DNA of 41,290 nt from Welwitschia mirabilis (lineage: Eukaryota > Gnetophyta > Gnetopsida > Welwitschiales), in NCBI GenBank assembly GCA_051453625.1, contig JBOZIK010000001.1, forward strand, positions 137,640,587 to 137,681,876, written 5' to 3'. This document shows positions 35,495 through 41,290 of the stretch, piece after piece. The notes under the pieces were generated by a model that saw nothing but the letters and a program-made list of their open reading frames with translations, ran no database searches and was not told where the DNA came from. How positions within the stretch are numbered: the stretch's first letter is position 1; each line of letters begins with the position of its first letter. The translations under genes were made by a program, and so were the position numbers.

Positions 35495-35734
35495 AACAAC
35501 TTTGGAGGCAACCAACAATATCCACCAAGAAATAATGAACCTTCAACATCTTTCCAACCTTCATTTGACAATAAATACAGAAATCATAACTCTCAGTCCA
35601 ATTATTCCAATTACAATAAAAATGATCCTTATAGAGAAATGATGGAGGAATTCAAAAAAACACAAGATACCACCAATGAAATCTTAGAAAATAAAAATAA
35701 AAACTTAGAAAATTTGATTGACCTCCTTCGATAA

Positions 35735-36150
35735 AACATGTTAGAAAATCAAATACCTCAAGAATTATTTGCTACTTAAATTATTCCAGACTCAAATGAT
35801 GTAAAGGAAGATTGGAAAGTAGTAACTAAAAGTGGACATAACACTACTCCTCATGAGAAACCTTTAACTTCTATCCATAAATATAAGGAAAAACCTCAAG
35901 AATATGATATTAAAATTCTTAATCAGCTAAACTTTCCTCCTACTCTCAACTCTAAATCCAACAACAACAACCAATATCCAAAGGAGAATACTAATCCATA
36001 GATGGATAGATTAAACAATAATCTAAATTATGATGAGTGTTTAAAAGCAATTATAAATGATGTTACTATCAATCTATCCTTTTGGAAGATCCCTTCAAGA
36101 TAACCCTAAGTACAACATAATTTGGAAGGACTTAGTAAAAAGAAAACAAA
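35735..36150 (+). pseudogene. Gag-protease linker of the Athila-like element
   Basis: A mostly readable frame gives 'NDVKEDWKVVTKSG' (about 35797-35840) and a Lys/Asn/Pro-rich linker with several stops. Such low-complexity linkers lie between gag and protease in Athila-type elements. No catalytic motif is expected or seen. Confidence 0.55.
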
Positions 36151-37226
36151 GGAGAATAATTCCGAGTAAAGTATTCATGGCACAATCTCTTTCTAACTTA
36201 GTTTCTTGAAAATCTCCTAAGTTTAAAGATCCAAAGATAACCACTATTGTTTTTATTTTGAAAGGAAATAAAAAAATTAAGAAAGCTGTAATAGACATAG
36301 GAGCAAGTGTCAATATTATACCTTTACACATTTATAAAAAGCATGGATTAGAAAGGAGAATTAAACCTACCAAAATAGAATTGAAATTGGTTGGTGCATC
36401 AATTAAGAAAACTATAGGAATAATCAAAGATTTAATTAGCCACATTAAAAAAGCTTTCTATCCTATAGATGTGATCATCATTAAGGTTGAACATAATGGC
36501 AGATACCCTCTACTTTTAGAGAGAGCCTTTTGTGCAACAGCCCATTGTGTCATTGATACTCACACTGGGATGATGGAATGTTATGTAGGAAATAAAAAGT
36601 TTAGTATCATAGTATTCGATGTCACTAAAAAAGACATGGAATAAGATTTAAACATAGAAGAAAAAGTTAGGTCATCAATGTTAGTTTAACATCATCCTTT
36701 AGAAGAAAGGCTCCTTTCATTACATAACTCTACCTTATTTAAGGATGAGGAAGAATATTTTATTATTTTTAAATCTTTAAACTTCTTCAATCGTTACAAC
36801 CTCAACCTAAATCTTTTAAACCACTCTTCCAATAACCATTTTGATGAGGACTTTAAACCCATACTTGATCATAACATCCAACATGTAAGATCAGTTGAAA
36901 ATATTTTACATCAAGATGAATGTTCTACAATTATGAAGGATGAAAATGATCTTCAACTTAAAGACTTATCCAATGGCTTGAAATACATTTTCTTAAGTAA
37001 TACTCCTAATAAGCCATTGGTCATTAGTTCTCAACTTTACCCTTCCCAAGAAAAATCCTTACTTGATCTTATTATTAAGCAAGTAATTAATGAAAAAATT
37101 ACTAAACTTATAAACATAGGTCAATTCGTGTTTTTTATAATACTCGAGTACATCTTAGACATAATAAACTAACATCTAAATGTCTTGATCCTTATCATGT
37201 AAAAAGGGTACATTATAATGGCTCTA
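36151..37226 (+). pseudogene. Protease to integrase-end region, copy 1 (left of gap)
   Basis: The open frame 36258-36644 is the aspartic protease of Athila/Tat elements: 'AVIDIGASVNIIPLHIYKK' (the DTGAS/DLGAS active site, here DIGAS), then 'RYPLLLERAFCATAHCVID' and 'VGNKKFSIIVFD', matching the family's VPLILGRPFLATxxxxID and FxVFDA. After stops comes 'LKDLSNGLKYIFLSN' with 'SSQLYPSQEKSLL' (about 36958-37065), which in intact elements immediately precedes RT. At about 37105-37226 the sequence jumps to the integrase C-terminus ('INIGQFVF', 'HVKRVHYNGS' in another frame). It ends at the gap. Confidence 0.8.
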
Positions 37227-37326
37227 NNNNNNNNNNNNNNNNNNNNNNNNNNNNNNNNNNNNNNNNNNNNNNNNNNNNNNNNNNNNNNNNNNNNNNNNNN
37301 NNNNNNNNNNNNNNNNNNNNNNNNNN
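37227..37326. other. Assembly gap, exactly 100 N, with overlapping flanks
   Basis: The left 1.08 kb (36151-37226) and right 1.08 kb (37327-38402) are the same region at roughly 85-90% identity by eye, meeting exactly at the gap edges. Confidence 0.93.
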
Positions 37327-38466
37327 AGGATAATCCTAAGTAAAGTATTCATTGCACAATCTCTTTCCAACTTAGTTTCTTAAAAATATCCTAAGTTTAA
37401 AGAACCAGGGGCATCCACTATTTGTGTTATTTTGGAAGGAAATAAGAAAATCAAGAAAGCTCTAATAGACATAAGAGCAAGTGTCAATATTATGCTATTA
37501 CACATTTGTAAAAAGCTTGGATTAGAAGGGAGAATTGAACCTACCAAAACAGTGTTAAAATTAGATGATGCATTAATTAAAAAACCTAAAGGAATAATTA
37601 AAGATTTAGTGATTAAAATTGAAAAAGATTTCTACCTTATATATGTGATCATTATAGAGGTTGAACATAATGGCAGATACCCTCTACTTTTAGGAAGAGC
37701 CTTTTGTTCAACAGCCCATTATGTCATTGATACTTACATGGGGACAATAGAAGGTTATATAGGCAACAAAAAGTTTAGTATCAGAGTATTTAATGCCACT
37801 AAAAAAGACATGAAAAATGAATTAAACATAGAAGAAAAATTTAGGTCATCCATGTTAGTTTAACATCATCATTTAGAAGAAAGGCTCATTTCATTAGATA
37901 ACTTTACCTTGTTGGAGGATGAGGAAGAATCTTTTATTATTCTTAAATATTTAAACTCCTTAAATCCTTATAACCTTAAACCAGATCTTTTAAACTGCTC
38001 TTCCAATAATGATTTTCATGAGGAATTTAAAATCATATTCGATCATGATATCCAACATGTAAGATCCATTGAAAATATTTTACATCAAGGTGGGTGCTCT
38101 ACAACTATGAAGGATGAAAATGATCTTTAACTTAAATACTTACCCAATGTCTTAAAATACATTTTCTCAAATAACACTCTTAATAATCCATTGATCATTA
38201 ATTCTCAACTTAACCCTTCCGAAGAAAAGGCCTTGCTTAATCCTACCATAAAGCCAGTAATTATAGATAAAATTACTAAACTTAAAGACATAGGTTAATT
38301 TGTGCTTTTATATAATACTAAAGTACATCTTATACATAATAAGCTAACCTCCAAATGGATTGGTCCTTAGCATGTGGAAAGGGTACATTATAATGGCTCT
38401 ATTGAGATCTTTAACCTTAAGACTCAAGAAATCCAAGGAGTAAATGGATAAAGGTTAAAACTTTAA
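37327..38466 (+). pseudogene. Protease to integrase-end region, copy 2 (right of gap)
   Basis: The open frame 37432-37863 again shows the protease: 'ALIDIRASVNIMLLHICKK' (active-site Gly replaced by Arg), 'RYPLLLGRAFCSTAHYVID' and 'IGNKKFSIRVFNATKKD'. Downstream are 'LKYLPNVLKYIFSNNT' and 'NSQLNPSEEKALL' (about 38131-38238), the segment before RT, then directly 'LKDIG', a stop, 'FVLLYNTKVHLIHNKLTSKW' and 'VERVHYNGSIEIFNLKTQ' ending 'GVNG' (38281-38452). The last is the C-terminal domain of Athila/Tat integrases (VLLFNSRLKLFPGKLxSxWxGPF, VNGQRLK). The RT core, RNase H and integrase catalytic core are absent. Confidence 0.8.
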
Positions 38467-39248
38467 ACATCTCCAAATAATTGTTGTTATACCTTGAACA
38501 TGATAAAAGCAATTAACTTGGAAGATCCTCTTTGTAAAAAGGAGGATCTTCCCTTAGCCATCTACTAGATTCTTTCTTAACTTTATTCCTTGGTTTAAGT
38601 TATGAGGCTATTTGATCATCTTTAACTTGATTTATGTTTGGCTTCCATAGTTGTTATTATGATTAAGTAAATTTTTTACTTTGGGTTTTCATGTGATAAA
38701 GATTAGATTCAGCCAATATTAAGATATTCCATTATTTAAAATCAATCTTCTTGGTTATTTTATGGTAAAATATCAATTATGTTACTCCGATGCTTGTTTC
38801 TAGCCATATACTTTATTACTTTATCATTTTAATAATTGATTAATGATATAAAAAATGGGGAGTCTAAGTCAATCAAGAAGGGGAAAAAATAAAAAGCAAG
38901 AGGGAAATATGAAAAAGAAGAAAGGAAATAAAAAAAATAAAAATGAATTACCCTCTTGTAATTATATTATAATGTACTACCACAAGCATACCGGGAAAAA
39001 TTTTCTCGAGAGGGGCCTTGGGCAGTATGATATGGTAGCTATGGAAACTTCATTAGAGGATTAAGTGGCTATGATCTAGTTTTGACTTGTAGGTTCTTAT
39101 TATCTTGGAAGTGGTTGCACTCCCCCTCATCATGATGAATGGTATTGTTCAAAAACCCATTGACTAAAAATTTCCATCACTATAATGCATAAACTTTAAG
39201 AGCATATGAGTATATTGATCATTAAATGATATCTTATCAAAGTACTAT

Positions 39249-39348
39249 NNNNNNNNNNNNNNNNNNNNNNNNNNNNNNNNNNNNNNNNNNNNNNNNNNNN
39301 NNNNNNNNNNNNNNNNNNNNNNNNNNNNNNNNNNNNNNNNNNNNNNNN
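39249..39348. other. Assembly gap, exactly 100 N, with overlapping flanks
   Basis: 39122-39248 recurs as 39349-39473 with a handful of substitutions; both start 'ccctcatcatgatgaat' and end 'caaagtactat'. Confidence 0.95.
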
Positions 39349-39934
39349 CCCTCATCATGATGAATCGTATTGTTCAACAACCCATTGACTAAAAATTTTC
39401 ATCACTATAAGGCACAAACTTTAAGAGCATATGAGTATATTGATCATTAAATGATATCTTATCAAAGTACTATGATTGTCATAGCTTAAGATGGATTGAA
39501 TTCTAGTCCAAACATGACTTGATACCTTGCTAAACATAATCATTAAATATTGTTATTATCACTGATCTTTTAAATGATACTCTATGGTATTCTACATTGA
39601 ATCATGCATTTTTATGTCAAGTCGCTTTATAACCTTATCAAAAAATTTTGCTAACTTTGAATTTTAGGTAAAAGGTTAATATTCTTAATGTTCTATCTTG
39701 TCCATTGCACTTTTTGTCTTACCTTAGTTTGTGGGTTTATTTTCTCAAAGTCATTTTTCTCACCTTTCACAAAATAATGTTTAGGATTTTATCATTTTCT
39801 AGTCTACTTACTACATTTTTCATCACTCGATTATTATACATAAAATCAAATTGACCTCTACTTGGACCATCCTTTTGCATGATAGTATTGATGATCTCCT
39901 TTTCTTTAACAATATTTCTTTTTATAATCTCTTC

Positions 39935-40034
39935 NNNNNNNNNNNNNNNNNNNNNNNNNNNNNNNNNNNNNNNNNNNNNNNNNNNNNNNNNNNNNNNNNN
40001 NNNNNNNNNNNNNNNNNNNNNNNNNNNNNNNNNN
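39935..40034. other. Assembly gap, exactly 100 N, with overlapping flanks
   Basis: 39828-39934 recurs as 40035-40141 with only two substitutions, from 'tcgattattatacataaaat' to 'tataatctcttc'. Confidence 0.95.
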
Positions 40035-40148
40035 TCGATTATTATACATAAAATCAAATTGACCTCTACCTGGACCATCCTTTTGCATGATAGTATTAAT
40101 GATCTCCTTTTCTTTAACAATATTTCTTTTTATAATCTCTTCTACCAC
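40035..40148 (-). other. Short antisense open frame near the 3' LTR
   Basis: Read on minus from the ATG at 40146-40148 it gives 'MVEEIIKRNIVKEKEIINTI' and 'MQKDGPGRGQFDFMYNNR' up to the gap. The other flank repeats this and runs on ('MKNVVSRLENDKILNIIL') to a stop at 39767-39769. Antisense ORFs between pol and the 3' LTR are known in some Tat-lineage elements. At fewer than 60 unique codons this may be chance. Confidence 0.3.
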
Positions 40149-40462
40149 TTAACCTTGTAATCATGAAATCTTACCCTACTTTACCTTTCCTTCATGACTT
40201 ATGTAACTCAAGATGACTTATTCATTTAGTTGGGAAGGTAGACACCTATATTACATGATTTGTAAGCTAAATTTTTTCACCAAACTTTTCTATGATGTTA
40301 AAATTAACGATTTATAATATACATCAACTTTACTTGTGCCTTTTCATAGATGTATTTCATATGTTTTACTCTTAATTCTAAATGATATACATGTTTTGAG
40401 TTTCTTTCCATTAATTAACTTACAACTTGTTATTCACTTATTTTATCAGGGACTGACAAATG

Positions 40463-40474
40463 CTAAGTAGGGGG
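40463..40474 (+). other. Polypurine tract
   Basis: 'ctaagtaggggg' sits directly before the 3' LTR start, where plus-strand DNA synthesis would be primed. It resembles the CTAAGTTTGGGGG tract of Athila/Tat elements. Confidence 0.75.
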
Positions 40475-40921
40475 TTATGTTGTGATGTCAACTTAAACTA
40501 TTTAATATAGTTATGAAGTATATTTTCAGGTCCTATTGATAGGTTTTTCTAGGAATCTATGCAAATTATATAAAGCTTTTATAAAAGCTAAAAGATCCAA
40601 TAATTTTAAATATAAGAAGCTATTTTTGAAGGATGATGAACCAAAGAAATTTGATGAAGATATTATGATTGTCCTCCATGGTGTGGGGACAACAGAGGGG
40701 ATGCCAGTCATAAAAGTATGGTCGTCCTCTATGTCATGAGAACAACAATCAGTGCAATAATCAACATTTTTAATATGTGCTAAGCATTAGTTAGAAAATG
40801 GAGTATCATCCTCTATGTCATGGGGATAACATGATGGATGATGGTCAAAATTATTTGTAAACTTAATTAAATTGTTATGAAAGGATGGATCTAACTTGTA
40901 CCTCTTCATTTCACACCACTT

Positions 40922-41021
40922 NNNNNNNNNNNNNNNNNNNNNNNNNNNNNNNNNNNNNNNNNNNNNNNNNNNNNNNNNNNNNNNNNNNNNNNNNNNNNNN
41001 NNNNNNNNNNNNNNNNNNNNN
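40922..41021. other. Assembly gap, exactly 100 N, with overlapping flanks
   Basis: The 22 bp at 40900-40921, starting 'acctcttcatttcacacc', recur exactly at 41022-41043. Confidence 0.93.
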
Positions 41022-41060
41022 ACCTCTTCATTTCACACCACTTACCAACTTATCCTAACC

Positions 41061-41067
41061 TATAAAT
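41061..41067 (+). promoter_or_regulatory. LTR TATA box
   Basis: 'tataaat' in the context 'aacctataaatggaccc', a well-formed plant TATA box within the 3' LTR. Transcription would start about 25-30 bp downstream. Confidence 0.6.
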
Positions 41068-41241
41068 GGACCCTTTCAGACTCTATTCAAATCATCTTTT
41101 ATTATCTACATTCTTGTAACGATTAGATATTGTTAGAGAAAAGGAGATCCATCCTACTTATAAGAAGGACCACCTTAGTATTAGGTAGTGAATATTCTAT
41201 TGAGGAGCTATTGTTATAAGTGGATGTAATTAAATTTCATT

Positions 41242-41247
41242 AATAAA
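41242..41247 (+). terminator. LTR poly(A) signal
   Basis: AATAAA about 175 bp beyond the TATA box in the 3' LTR, the usual arrangement for the R region of an LTR. Confidence 0.5.
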
Positions 41248-41290
41248 AGTATTGATTGAATTAAAATATTTTAAAATGTTTTATTGTTCT

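Larger units (their letters stand above)
34334..35734 (+). pseudogene. Gag of the Athila-like element, broken
   Basis: The N-terminal part reads 'RNDVELKNLNAYPTFSGEFN' and 'EDPFHYIAKIRQLI' (about 34530-34640), the plant Ty3/gypsy retrotransposon gag domain (PFAM retrotrans_gag type), then 'SLKSWNHV' with a stop at 34766 where family members read SWxELxxxFLxxFFP. It continues as 'EFEKQEFINHFYSGL' (about 34918-34962). A zinc knuckle follows at 35250 and then an Asn/Tyr/Pro-rich tail with a coiled-coil-like 'NEILENKNKNLENLIDLL'. The stop is at 35732-35734. Two gaps interrupt it. Gag would form the particle around the element's RNA; this copy is not functional. Confidence 0.8.
38467..40462 (+). 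other. Region between pol remnant and 3' LTR
   Basis: About 2 kb with no conserved domain. It contains a plus-strand frame 38855-39064 (69 codons, Lys-rich start then 'FLERGLGQYDMVAMETSLED') and a short minus-strand frame near 39767-40148. Athila-type elements often carry extra ORFs here, but I see no signal peptide or transmembrane pattern to support an envelope-like protein. It is interrupted by two 100-N gaps with repeated flanks. Confidence 0.5.
40478..41290 (+). mobile_element. 3' LTR of the Athila/Tat-like element, cut by window end
   Basis: It begins TGTTGTGATGTCAAC just after the polypurine tract and matches the 5' LTR at a constant offset of 7912. It has a TATA box (41061) and poly(A) signal (41242), so U3 runs to about 41090 and R follows. 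Three copies of a 'tcatcctctatgtcatgggg' type motif lie in U3. A 100-N gap with 22-bp repeated flanks (40900-40921 and 41022-41043) interrupts it. By comparison with the 5' LTR it should continue some 300 bp past the window, so the element is roughly 9 kb as assembled. Confidence 0.85.

Noticed and set aside
36151-38402. Tandem duplication of the protease gene as a biological event
   Set aside because: The two copies abut a default 100-N gap exactly at their ends, as do all other such duplications here; assembly overlap is the simpler reading.
38855-39064. Envelope-like ORF of the Athila-like element
   Set aside because: Only 69 codons, Lys-rich start, no signal peptide or transmembrane segment visible.

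Overview
The window reads as AT-rich nuclear DNA of a land plant, possibly a gymnosperm; that last step is weak and rests only on the mix of decayed LINEs and an Athila-like LTR element. It has introns-and-repeats style density, no operons, very few long open frames and thirteen runs of N. I can support one intact host gene: a 71-codon TOM7 gene (mitochondrial import receptor subunit) on the minus strand at 10537-10752. Nearly everything else recognisable is decayed transposable element.

Layout. 1-2900: a diverged direct-repeat pair (about 1-395 and 2468-2900) around an 886-base gap, with three 67-bp tandem units at 2212-2412. 2900-4800: featureless AT-rich DNA. 4828-8800: a head-to-tail array of diverged units of roughly 0.5-1.2 kb, each pairing a tRNA-derived SINE-like head with a common body; it contains a 48-bp tandem repeat and a small CpG-rich island. 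8880-10910: the TOM7 gene and its less repetitive surroundings. 11140-13110: two more tRNA/SINE-like copies. 14450-17950: a dead non-LTR retrotransposon (LINE A) on the minus strand with recognisable endonuclease, reverse transcriptase and C-terminal Cys/His region. 18100-19190: antisense and partial copies of the SINE-like family. 21449-27115: a dead L1-type LINE on the minus strand (DUF4283/zinc-knuckle ORF1, endonuclease, reverse transcriptase, poly(A) tail), flanked by a direct-repeat pair. 31306-32530: a LINE-like 3' end next to an unidentified coding-like stretch, minus strand. 32566 to the window end: an Athila/Tat-like Ty3/gypsy element on the plus strand with 5' LTR, primer site, gag, protease, a join from the start of RT directly to the integrase C-terminus, polypurine tract and 3' LTR running off the end.

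Two points change how the window should be read. First, all seven gaps of exactly 100 N, and the 279-N gap, have matching sequence on both sides, the end of the left contig matching the start of the right one. The apparent local duplications there, including the doubled protease region, are probably unmerged contig overlaps. Second, the Athila-like element lacks most of RT, all of RNase H and most of integrase, so it looks like a non-autonomous gag-protease derivative. I found no convincing new defence, signalling or metabolic system; the most unusual items are the SINE-headed tandem array, the deleted Athila derivative and the unidentified coding-like stretch at 31490-32530.
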